Shown here piece after piece: positions 36,664 to 43,928 of a stretch of 64,000 nucleotides of DNA (within the stretch, counting starts at the first letter, position 1; every line of letters starts with the position of its first letter). The stretch covers positions 62,001 through 126,000 of the forward strand of contig NZ_LQIW01000023.1 of the NCBI RefSeq assembly GCF_001500025.1. Direction: 5' to 3'. The notes below the pieces were generated by a model that had not been told where the DNA came from, did not search any database, and worked only from the letters and a program-made list of their open reading frames with translations. The translations under genes were made by a program, and so were the position numbers. This DNA comes from Mycobacterium sp. IS-1590 (lineage in GTDB: Bacteria > Actinomycetota > Actinomycetes > Mycobacteriales > Mycobacteriaceae).

Positions 36664-37397
36664 CGCGACTCCCCGGCCGAGGCGGACACCCCGAACAGCC
36701 GGCCCAATCCCGCGATCACGGGCGTCGCCCCGGCCAGCTGCAGGCCTTTCCACACCGTCACCTGGTTGGCGGTCAGCACCGGCTTGCCGACCGCGGCTTC
36801 GAGACGGTCGATGATCGCCAGCGTGTGCATCGCAGTGTCGGGAACCAAGACCGCTTCCGCGTCCGGGTGATCGGCCGCGGTGACCATTTGCTCCACCCGC
36901 TGCGGCTCCAGCGTGCCGACTTCTGCGGCGGTGATGATGCCGTGGCTTCCCATCGCCACCACCTCGACGCCGTCGGCGGCCAGGAAGCGTACGAAGTGCT
37001 CGGCGACGTCATGCGGGTACGAGGCGGCGACCGCCACGCGCCGGAGGCCGAGGTGGCGCAGCGCGTCGACGAACGCGATCGAGGTCGACGACGCCGGAAC
37101 ACCGGCAGCCGCAGCGACTTTCGCGGCCTGTTCGCGCGCACCCTCGGGACCGAACACGAAGCTGCCCGACGTGCACGCCCACATCACCGCCTGCGGGCGC
37201 GCCTGGGCGAGTTGGCGCACCCCGTCGGCCAGGCGTTCGTCACCCCCGAGATCGAGCAGCGCGTCGACCCGGTGCGCATCCTCACCGACCGAGGTGATGA
37301 CCACGGGCAGGTGCAGGTTCCCGTCGACCCGGCCCTCGAGCGCGGGGAAGTCGTCCTCGGCGCTGTGCCCCGGATAGAGCAGTCCTACGGTCGCCAT
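36660..37397 (-). CDS. Maleate isomerase/Asp-Glu racemase-like protein, single catalytic Cys
   Basis: A 245-residue protein of the maleate isomerase/arylmalonate decarboxylase family. The first catalytic-type cysteine is Cys75 (MWACTSGSF). The second position, where the neighbour at 37453 has Cys196, is Asp187 (LVPDTAMHT). Two-Cys members isomerise or racemise; one-Cys members such as arylmalonate decarboxylase do other proton chemistry, though that enzyme keeps the other Cys. A related, altered activity is thus likely. It overlaps the GntR gene, and an operator lies 24 bases upstream of its ATG. GAAGGGG precedes the start. Confidence 0.87.
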   Translation of the reverse strand: MATVGLLYPGHSAEDDFPALEGRVDGNLHLPVVITSVGEDAHRVDALLDLGGDERLADGVRQLAQARPQAVMWACTSGSFVFGPEGAREQAAKVAAAAGVPASSTSIAFVDALRHLGLRRVAVAASYPHDVAEHFVRFLAADGVEVVAMGSHGIITAAEVGTLEPQRVEQMVTAADHPDAEAVLVPDTAMHTLAIIDRLEAAVGKPVLTANQVTVWKGLQLAGATPVIAGLGRLFGVSASAGESR

Positions 37398-37420
37398 GGC
37401 GGCCCCTTCGAAATCGGCAG

Positions 37421-37432
37421 ATTGTCGACAAT
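37421..37432. promoter_or_regulatory. GntR-type operator palindrome, copy 2
   Basis: ATTGTCGACAAT is a perfect 12-base palindrome. On the minus strand it overlaps TAGCAT, a candidate -10 (37431-37436), for the racemase-GntR operon. Same core as the sites at 34509 and 38228. Confidence 0.72.
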
Positions 37433-37452
37433 GCTAACCGGCACGTCGGCGG

Positions 37453-38190
37453 CTACGTCTCGAACAGGCGCTGTCCCGGCCCCACCGCTTTGCGCCCGGC
37501 CACGCGCAGCGCCGCCCACATCGTCACCTGGTTGGCCGAGACCACCGGCTTCTGCAACTCGGCCTCGAGTTCGGCGATCAGGTCGTAGGTCGGCAGGTTC
37601 GTGCAGCTGATGACGATGGCCTCGGCGTCCGCGACGTCGGTGGCGCGCACCAAGTCGGCGGTTCGCGAATACGGCACCGACCAGATCTGCGAGGTCAGGC
37701 CCAGCCCCGAGGTCGCAACGACTTCGATACCGGCCTCCATGAGGTAGCTCGTCAGGCCGATCGTCAGGTCCGACGTGTATGGGGTGACGGTCGCGACGCG
37801 TCCGACGCCGAGGTGTCGTAGCGCCTCGAGCATCGAGCCGCTGGTGGTCACCGCCGACGGCGCGCCGGCCGCCCGCATCGCTGCGACCAGGGCGGCTTCC
37901 CCGGCCATCCCCTTGACGAAGCTGCCCGCGGTGCACGCGTACGCGGTGACGATCGGGGAGACGGCCAGCACGTTCGCTGCGCCGGCGATCACGTGTTCGG
38001 GGTCGGATATGTGCACCGCCATGTCGACGGTCACCGGCAAGGGGGCGTATCTGAGCCGGGTCACGTACAGGCTGACGTCGTCGGGCACCCAACGCCAGAG
38101 CTCCCGGTCGAGCGCGAAGTCGTACGGTGTCACGACGCCTATGCCTACCTGCTGCAACGGTGGGGGCGGCACCAGTTCCCCGATCCTCAT
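37453..38190 (-). CDS. Maleate cis-trans isomerase/racemase-like protein, two catalytic Cys
   Basis: A 245-residue paralogue of the neighbouring protein. Both catalytic cysteines are present: Cys86 (AYACTAGSF) and Cys196 (VISCTNLPTYDL). Members isomerise maleate to fumarate or racemise acidic or cyclic substrates. I chose the ATG at 38190 because the family start begins there; upstream codons to 38217 lack family likeness. On the minus strand TAGGAT (38239-38244) is a candidate -10 lying on the operator at 38228. It has its own promoter, separate from the racemase-GntR pair. Confidence 0.87.
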   Translation of the reverse strand: MRIGELVPPPPLQQVGIGVVTPYDFALDRELWRWVPDDVSLYVTRLRYAPLPVTVDMAVHISDPEHVIAGAANVLAVSPIVTAYACTAGSFVKGMAGEAALVAAMRAAGAPSAVTTSGSMLEALRHLGVGRVATVTPYTSDLTIGLTSYLMEAGIEVVATSGLGLTSQIWSVPYSRTADLVRATDVADAEAIVISCTNLPTYDLIAELEAELQKPVVSANQVTMWAALRVAGRKAVGPGQRLFET

Positions 38191-38227
38191 TTGCACAGTG
38201 TGAGGCCATCCGACCAAACCAGCAACA

Positions 38228-38241
38228 GATTGTTGACAATC
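38228..38241. promoter_or_regulatory. GntR-type operator palindrome, copy 3
   Basis: GATTGTTGACAATC is the mirror orientation of copy 1 and sits between two divergent genes. It contains the TTGACA -35 of the gene at 38268 and overlaps TAGGAT of the gene at 37453. Confidence 0.72.
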
Positions 38242-38261
38242 CTACGGCATGTCCCTAGCCT
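38233..38261 (+). promoter_or_regulatory. Promoter of hydroxyacid dehydrogenase-amidase-DUF3830 operon
   Basis: TTGACA (38233-38238), a 17-base spacer and TAGCCT (38256-38261) form a good sigma-70-type promoter; the GTG at 38268 follows 6 bases later. The -35 is buried in the operator, which fits repression by the GntR protein. Confidence 0.65.
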
Positions 38262-38267
38262 CGGGGC

Positions 38268-39305
38268 GTGCCAGGCCCCCGCGAGAGCGTGCAGATCGGG
38301 CTGTCGTCGCAGGTCAACGGTGGTTACGCTCGACCGGTCGTCGCCGTCCTGTGCAAGCAGCCCACCGACCGTCCACCCGGCCTCCACGAGCTCGACATCG
38401 AGTTGCGCTACTGCACCGCCGATGACCTCGCCGACGCCGTTCGCGGGGCCCGCGCGCTGCTGCTGTGGGACTTCTTCTCGACCGCGGTGCGCGACGTGTG
38501 GCACGAGGCCGGCGAGCTGGAGTGGATCCACGTCACCGCGGCGGGCGTCGACACGCTGCTGGACCCGGAGTTTCCAGAACTCCGCGACTCCGACGTGGTG
38601 GTGACCAACGCCCGCGGCGTGTTCGACCGCCCGATCGCCGAGTACGTGCTGGGCGCGGTGCTCGCCCACGCCAAGGACAGTCGCACCAGCTTCGCCCTGC
38701 AACGCGAGCATCGGTGGCAACACCGCGAGACTCGGGCCATCGCGCAAGCCCGTGCGCTCGTCGTCGGCACCGGCGGCATCGGCCGGGAGATCGCGCGCCT
38801 GCTGCGGGCCGCGGGCATGCAGGTGCGCGGGGGGGGTCGGGTGGCCAGGACCGACGACCCCGACTTCGGCGACGTGATAGCCAGTGAGGACCTGGCCGAT
38901 GAGGTCGGATGGTGTGATCACCTGGTGCTGGCCGCGCCGCTGACGAACTCGACACGCGGCCTGGTGGACGCCTCGGTGTTGAGCTCGATGAAGCCCGACG
39001 CGCATCTGGTCAACATCGGGCGTGGTCCGCTGGTGGACGAGTCGGCGTTGCTATCGGCATTGTGTGACAACAGGATTGGCGGTGCGACCCTGGACGTCTT
39101 CGACACCGAACCGCTGCCGCCGGATCATCGGCTGTGGGACGCTCCCAACGTGACGATCACCGCACACATGGCCGGTGACGTGGTGGGTTGGCGGGAAGCC
39201 CTGGCCGAGCAGTTCGCGGACAACGCGCGGCGGTGGCTGGCCGGCGAGCCGTTGGTGAACGTGGTGGACAAGAAACTCGGCTACGTGCCGGGGGACTCGC
39301 GATGA
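38268..39305 (+). CDS. D-2-hydroxyacid dehydrogenase family protein
   Basis: A 345-residue NAD-dependent dehydrogenase: cofactor GTGGIGREIARLL, the substrate-binding arginine in VNIGRGPLVDE, the glutamate in FDTEPLPPD and the catalytic histidine in TITAHMAG. It interconverts a D-2-hydroxy acid and a 2-keto acid. First gene of a three-gene operon with four-base overlaps. The GTG start fits the promoter at 38233 with a leaderless transcript. Substrate unknown; the operon suggests a hydroxy or keto acid made from the same compound as the amidase substrate. Confidence 0.88.
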   Translation: MPGPRESVQIGLSSQVNGGYARPVVAVLCKQPTDRPPGLHELDIELRYCTADDLADAVRGARALLLWDFFSTAVRDVWHEAGELEWIHVTAAGVDTLLDPEFPELRDSDVVVTNARGVFDRPIAEYVLGAVLAHAKDSRTSFALQREHRWQHRETRAIAQARALVVGTGGIGREIARLLRAAGMQVRGGGRVARTDDPDFGDVIASEDLADEVGWCDHLVLAAPLTNSTRGLVDASVLSSMKPDAHLVNIGRGPLVDESALLSALCDNRIGGATLDVFDTEPLPPDHRLWDAPNVTITAHMAGDVVGWREALAEQFADNARRWLAGEPLVNVVDKKLGYVPGDSR

Positions 39306-40705
39306 TCGCGACGGCCGCCGAACTGGTCGAGGGCTACCGCGCCAGGACCATCTCTCCGGTCGAGGCCACCCAGGAGGCGCTGGCCGCAATCGACGCCTAC
39401 AACGGCACGGTCAACGCCTTCGTGCTCGTCGACCCCGAGGGCGCGCTGGCCGCCGCGCGCGCTTCGGAGGCGCGCTGGCACGCCGGGCAGCCGCTCGGGC
39501 CCGGCGACGGCGTGCCGACGTCGATCAAGGACGCGTTGTGGACGAGGGGATGGCCGACGCTGCGGGGCAGCTGGCTCATCGACGAGCCCGGGCCGTGGGA
39601 CGAAGACGCGCCCTGTACGGCGCGGCTTCGCGAGACCGGGGCCGTACTGCTCGGCAAGACCACGACACCGGAGTACTCCTGGAAAGGCGTCACCGACTCA
39701 CCGCGCTTCGGTGTCACCGGCAATCCGTGGGACCCCACCAAGACGGCGGGCGGTTCGAGCGGCGGCAGTGCGGCGGCGGTGGGGCTGGGCATGGGCGTGT
39801 GGTCGGTCGGCACCGACGCGGGCGGATCGGTTCGCATCCCGGCCGGATTCACCGGAACCGTCGCGCTCAAGCCGACCTATGGCCTGATACCGCACTATCC
39901 GCCGAGCCCGTTCGGCACGCTGGCCCACCCGGGCCCGATGACGAGAACCGTCCTCGACACCGCCGCGCTGATGGACGTGATCACCGGTTTCGACGCCCGG
40001 GATTGGTCGGCGATGCCGACGCCCCGGGAGTCGTTCCTCGCCGGACTCGACGACGGCATCGCGGGCCTGCGGGTGGCGTTCTCACCGAGACTGGGCTACG
40101 TGCGCAACGATCCGGAGATCGACGCCGCCGTGCGGGCCGCGGTGACGGTGCTGTCCGATGCGGGTGCCATCGTCGAGGAGGTCGACCCCGGGTTCGCCGA
40201 TCCGATCGAGGCCTTCCACGTCCTGTGGTTCGCAGGCGCGGCAAAGGTTTTGGAGGCCTACGGCAAAGCGGTCGACGACCGGGTCGACGCGGGGTTGCGC
40301 CGGATAGCCGCGGTGGGCGCGTCGTTCTCCGCGTCGGACTACCTCGACGCGACGGCCGTGCGCATGCAGCTGGGGCAGGTGATGGGCCGGTTCCACGAAA
40401 CCTACGACGTGCTGGTTACGCCGACGCTTCCGTTACCGGCGTTCAGCGTCGGCCGCGACGTGCCCGATGGCTGGCGCTCTCACTACTGGGCGAGCTGGAC
40501 GCCATACACCTACCCGTTCAACATGACTCAGCAGCCCGCGTTGAGCGTGCCGTGCGGATTCACCGCGGCCGGCTTGCCGATCGGGTTGCAGATCGTGGGC
40601 CCCCGGCACGCGGATGCCTTGGTGCTGCGGGTGGGCCGCGCCCACGAAATGGCCACCGAATGGCACAGGCGCACACCGGCGTTGACGACACAAGGAGTTC
40701 GATGA
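39302..40705 (+). CDS. Amidase (amidase signature family)
   Basis: A 467-residue amidase with the Ser-Ser-Lys triad: Lys in PTSIKDALWT, the cis-Ser in KTAGGSSGGSAAAVGLG and the nucleophile region in VGTDAGGSVRIPAGFTG. It hydrolyses a small amide to a carboxylic acid and ammonia. Translationally coupled to the dehydrogenase (ATGA overlap) and to DUF3830 (ATGA overlap). It is not GatA: no gatB/gatC is nearby. Substrate unknown; an acyl amide entering the cluster is a plausible guess. Confidence 0.9.
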   Translation: MIATAAELVEGYRARTISPVEATQEALAAIDAYNGTVNAFVLVDPEGALAAARASEARWHAGQPLGPGDGVPTSIKDALWTRGWPTLRGSWLIDEPGPWDEDAPCTARLRETGAVLLGKTTTPEYSWKGVTDSPRFGVTGNPWDPTKTAGGSSGGSAAAVGLGMGVWSVGTDAGGSVRIPAGFTGTVALKPTYGLIPHYPPSPFGTLAHPGPMTRTVLDTAALMDVITGFDARDWSAMPTPRESFLAGLDDGIAGLRVAFSPRLGYVRNDPEIDAAVRAAVTVLSDAGAIVEEVDPGFADPIEAFHVLWFAGAAKVLEAYGKAVDDRVDAGLRRIAAVGASFSASDYLDATAVRMQLGQVMGRFHETYDVLVTPTLPLPAFSVGRDVPDGWRSHYWASWTPYTYPFNMTQQPALSVPCGFTAAGLPIGLQIVGPRHADALVLRVGRAHEMATEWHRRTPALTTQGVR

Positions 40706-41208
40706 GCAGGCTGATCACCGTGTCCCTCGACAAGCGCGGCGTCAGCTGCGTGGCCCGCATGCTCGACGATGCGGCGCCTCGCACCTGCGCGGCGGTGTGG
40801 GACGCGCTGCCGCTGTCCTCGCAGGTATTCCACGGCAAATACGCCCGCAACGAGATCTACACGCTGCTACCGGAATTCGCGGCGACGGACCCCGGTAAAG
40901 AGAACACCACGGTGACGCCCATCCCCGGTGACCTGTGCTGGTTCTCCTTCGACTCCGATCAGCTGGGCAACCCCGCCTACGGCTACGAGAACACCACCGG
41001 CACCGGCACCACCGGCGCGATCGTCGACCTCGCGCTGTTCTACGGTCGCAACAACCTGCTCATCAACGGCGATCAGGGCTGGGTCCCGGGCAACGTGTTC
41101 GGCACCATCATCGAAGGGCTCGAGGAGATGGCCGAGGCCTGCCAGGACCTGTGGATGGGCGGTGTGCGCGGCGAAACCCTGAGTTTCCAACGCATGACGC
41201 AGGATTGA
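40702..41208 (+). CDS. DUF3830 protein (cyclophilin-like fold)
   Basis: A 168-residue protein of the DUF3830 family, a cyclophilin-like fold with no assigned activity. Features include WDALPLSSQVFHGKYARNEIY, GDLCWFSFDSDQLG, DLALFYGRNNLLINGDQGWVP and NVFGTIIEGLEEMAEA. AAGGAG lies 6 bases before the ATG, which overlaps the amidase stop codon. DUF3830 genes are known to sit with amidases and racemase-like genes. It may be an enzyme or a ligand-binding partner of this pathway. Confidence 0.87.
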   Translation: MSRLITVSLDKRGVSCVARMLDDAAPRTCAAVWDALPLSSQVFHGKYARNEIYTLLPEFAATDPGKENTTVTPIPGDLCWFSFDSDQLGNPAYGYENTTGTGTTGAIVDLALFYGRNNLLINGDQGWVPGNVFGTIIEGLEEMAEACQDLWMGGVRGETLSFQRMTQD

Positions 41209-41220
41209 GGAGCGGCCCGG

Positions 41221-41646
41221 CTACAGCGGCTGAAGACTCACCGGTTGGTCTGTCTGACCGGGGTTGGGATCGTTGCACGTTCCGGCTTTCCAGGTGTAGC
41301 GAAGGTTGCCCGCCAGAGTCGCCGGGTCGAACTCGTACGTCACGTCGGCGGGCCCGGTGCTGCCGTCGGCACACGGGCGCCCATTGAAGACGTCGTGGCG
41401 CTCGACGGTCCACGGGCCGTCACCCTCTCTGCTGATCTGCGCGATCATCCCGGTCGAACTCGAAATCGTTCCGCCGCAGTAACCTTCGGCGTTGCACTGC
41501 GTGGTGATCGACCACGTGTTCGTGGCTGCACCGTTGATCAGCCGGTACTCGCCTTCGAGTCGACCTTGGGCCCATGCGGGCCCCGCCGTCCCGATGGCGG
41601 CACCGATCAGCATCACCGCCGCTGCCGTCGCGCGTGTGGTCGCCAT
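41221..41646 (-). CDS. Small secreted protein
   Basis: A 141-residue protein with a clear signal peptide (about residues 1-27, ending GPAWAQG). The mature part has four cysteines: TTQCNAEGYCGGTIS, GRPCADGS and AGTCNDPNPG. Similar exported proteins are common in mycobacteria without known function. The start at 41646 is the ATG just before the signal peptide; upstream codons to 41682 are not signal-like. It is convergent with DUF3830 and 13 bases from it. Confidence 0.75.
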   Translation of the reverse strand: MATTRATAAAVMLIGAAIGTAGPAWAQGRLEGEYRLINGAATNTWSITTQCNAEGYCGGTISSSTGMIAQISREGDGPWTVERHDVFNGRPCADGSTGPADVTYEFDPATLAGNLRYTWKAGTCNDPNPGQTDQPVSLQPL

Positions 41647-41704
41647 TCGGTCAGCATCACACGTCCGGCGTTCGGGCATCACCGAGTTGACGAAAGTTCT
41701 CCGA

Positions 41705-42769
41705 TCAGCCCAGCCCGGGAACGATGTCGCCCAGCTTGAAGGTGACCGGCTGCTCGAGTTGGTCGTACGTGCACGACCGGGGGTCGCGGTCGGGGCGCCA
41801 GCGATTGAACTGCGCGGTGTGGCGGAACCGTTCGCCCTCCATGTGGTCGTAGCGCACCTCGACCACCCGCTCGGGGCGCAACGGTACGAACGACAGGTCC
41901 TTGCCGGCGTTCCAGCGCGATCCCTCGTTGCGGCGTGGGGTCCGCTCGCCGACCATGTGCGCCGCCCAGTTCCACGGATGGTTGTCGAATGTGGTTACCA
42001 GCGGCTGTAATTCGGTGAAGAGCTCGCGACGGCGGACCATCGGGAAGGCGCCGATGACGCCGACGGAGGCCAGGGTGCCGTCCTCTTTGTACAGCCCGAG
42101 AAGCAGCGACCCGATCGCGTCCGCGCCGGACTTGTGCACGCGGTAGCCGGCGACGACGCAGTCCGCGGTCCGTTGATGCTTGATCTTGAACATCACGCGC
42201 TTGTCCGGTTGGTAGGTCAGGTCGAGGGGTTTGGCGATGATGCCGTCGAGTCCGGCGCCCTCGAACTCGTCGAACCAGCGCTGCGCCGTCGCGAGGTCCG
42301 GCGTCACCGGGGTGACGTGATATTTCGGACCGGCACCGGCGAAGGCGTCCACGAGGGCGGCACGCCGTTCGCTGAAAGGCCTTCCGGTGTAATCGATGTC
42401 GTCGAGCGCGAGCAGGTCGAATGCGATAAAGGAGGCCGGCGTCTTTTCGGCCAGCATCCGAACCCGCGATTCGGCCGGATGGATGCGTTGCTGGAGCGCT
42501 TCGAAGTCGAGCCCGTGACCTGCCGTGACGATGATCTCGCCGTCGATGACGCAGCGCGCCGGTAGCTCTTGTCGGGCGGCGTCGACGAGTTCGGGGAAGT
42601 AGCGGGTCATCGGCCGCTCGTTGCGGCTGCCGAGTTCGACCTCGTCACCGTCGCGGAAGCAGATCGACCGGAAGCCGTCCCACTTCGGCTCGTACGAGGC
42701 GTCCGGCGGGATCGACACCACCGATTTGGCCAGCATCGGCGACACCGGCGGCATCACTGGCAGCTGCAT
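41705..42769 (-). CDS. ligC2: ATP-dependent DNA ligase LigC-type (second copy)
   Basis: A 354-residue ATP-dependent DNA ligase: catalytic Lys29 in YEPKWDGFRSICFRDG (motif I), motif IV EGAGLDGIIAKP and motif V KIKHQRTADCVV, then an OB domain. LigC enzymes seal nicks and serve in backup or repair ligation. The start at 42769 matches the family N-terminus (MQLPVMPPVSPMLAKS). It is divergent from ligC1 across about 115 bases; a longer start at 42829 would leave 33 bases. Confidence 0.92.
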   Translation of the reverse strand: MQLPVMPPVSPMLAKSVVSIPPDASYEPKWDGFRSICFRDGDEVELGSRNERPMTRYFPELVDAARQELPARCVIDGEIIVTAGHGLDFEALQQRIHPAESRVRMLAEKTPASFIAFDLLALDDIDYTGRPFSERRAALVDAFAGAGPKYHVTPVTPDLATAQRWFDEFEGAGLDGIIAKPLDLTYQPDKRVMFKIKHQRTADCVVAGYRVHKSGADAIGSLLLGLYKEDGTLASVGVIGAFPMVRRRELFTELQPLVTTFDNHPWNWAAHMVGERTPRRNEGSRWNAGKDLSFVPLRPERVVEVRYDHMEGERFRHTAQFNRWRPDRDPRSCTYDQLEQPVTFKLGDIVPGLG

Positions 42770-42883
42770 GGGGCCATTGTCGCAGGCCATCACCCGGCGA
42801 TGACATTGCCGAGCGCGGACGGTCTGCACAGGTATGGAGGCAATCCGGCGGTCTGAAATGGCGTGGACGCAATAATGGGCCGG

Positions 42884-43927
42884 GTGGACCTTCCCGTACT
42901 GCCGCCGCTCGAACCGATGCTGGCCAAGGCCCAGGCCAAGGTCCCGCCCGACGCGGGTGTGTGGTCGTACGAGCCGAAGTGGGACGGCTTCCGTGCCCTG
43001 GTCTTCCGCGACGGAGACAAAGTCGTGCTGCTCTCGCGCAGCGGTAAGGATCTAGGCCGGTATTTCCCCGACGTCGTCGAGGCAGTGCGCGACGAGTTGG
43101 CACCGCGGTGTGTGCTGGACGGCGAGATCGTCGTCCCCCGCGAGTTCGGCGGTCGCACCCGACTGGACTGGGAGTCCCTGAGCCAGCGCATCCACCCCGC
43201 GGCCAGCCGCATCACGATGCTGGCGGAGCAGACCCCCGCGCACTTCATCGGCTTCGACGCGCTCGCGTCCGGCGACACCTCGCTGATGAAGCAACCTTTT
43301 CGCGTGCGCCGAGAGGCGCTTCTGGACGCCGTGAACGAGAAGCAGTGGTGCCACGTCACCCGAACCACCGAGGATCCCGAGCTCGCGGTGCAGTGGCTGG
43401 AGGAGTTCGAAGGCGCCGGACTCGACGGCGTGATCGCCAAACGGCTGGACGGCCCGTATCTGCCCGGCAAGCGCGAGATGGTCAAGGTCAAGCACGCCCG
43501 CGACGCCGATTGCGTGGCGATGGGTTATCGCATCCACAAGAGCGGGGAGGGCATCGGTTCGATCCTGCTCGGCCTGTACCGCGATGACGGAGAGCTGCAG
43601 ATGGTCGGCGGGGCAGCATCTTTCACCACCAAGGATCGGCTCAAGTTGTTGGCTGAGCTGGAACCGCTGCGCGAAGGCGACGAGATGCGCGAGGGCGACC
43701 CCAGCCGCTGGAACTCCGCGGCCGACAAGCGGTGGGTTCCCATTCGGCCGGAGAAGGTCTGCGAGGTCGCCTACGACCAGATGGAGGGCAACGGCGGCGC
43801 CGCCCAACGCTTCCGCCACGCAGTGAAGTTTCGGCGGTGGCGCCCCGACCGAGATCCGAAGAGCTGTACCTTCGACCAGCTCGACGTCCCGCTCACCTAC
43901 GACCTCTACGACGTTCTGGAGTCCTGA
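42884..43927 (+). CDS. ligC1: ATP-dependent DNA ligase LigC
   Basis: A 347-residue LigC: catalytic Lys32 in YEPKWDGFRALVFRDG, motif IV FEGAGLDGVIAKR and motif V KVKHARDADCVA, followed by an OB fold. It is coupled to the polymerase gene that starts one base after its stop codon. M. smegmatis has the same ligC1/ligC2/Prim-PolC grouping. The GTG at 42884 is preferred because it aligns with the start of ligC2 and LigC proteins; GTG 42863 and ATG 42875 are upstream options. Confidence 0.92.
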   Translation: MDLPVLPPLEPMLAKAQAKVPPDAGVWSYEPKWDGFRALVFRDGDKVVLLSRSGKDLGRYFPDVVEAVRDELAPRCVLDGEIVVPREFGGRTRLDWESLSQRIHPAASRITMLAEQTPAHFIGFDALASGDTSLMKQPFRVRREALLDAVNEKQWCHVTRTTEDPELAVQWLEEFEGAGLDGVIAKRLDGPYLPGKREMVKVKHARDADCVAMGYRIHKSGEGIGSILLGLYRDDGELQMVGGAASFTTKDRLKLLAELEPLREGDEMREGDPSRWNSAADKRWVPIRPEKVCEVAYDQMEGNGGAAQRFRHAVKFRRWRPDRDPKSCTFDQLDVPLTYDLYDVLES

Positions 43928-43928
43928 G

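Noticed and set aside
38233..38261. Transposon end or attachment site from the palindrome
   Set aside because: No transposase, no target duplication and three copies all lie in promoters of one cluster; an operator explains it better.
39302..40705. GatA subunit of the tRNA-dependent amidotransferase
   Set aside because: No gatB or gatC nearby and the gene is coupled to catabolic genes with an operator; a metabolic amidase is more likely.
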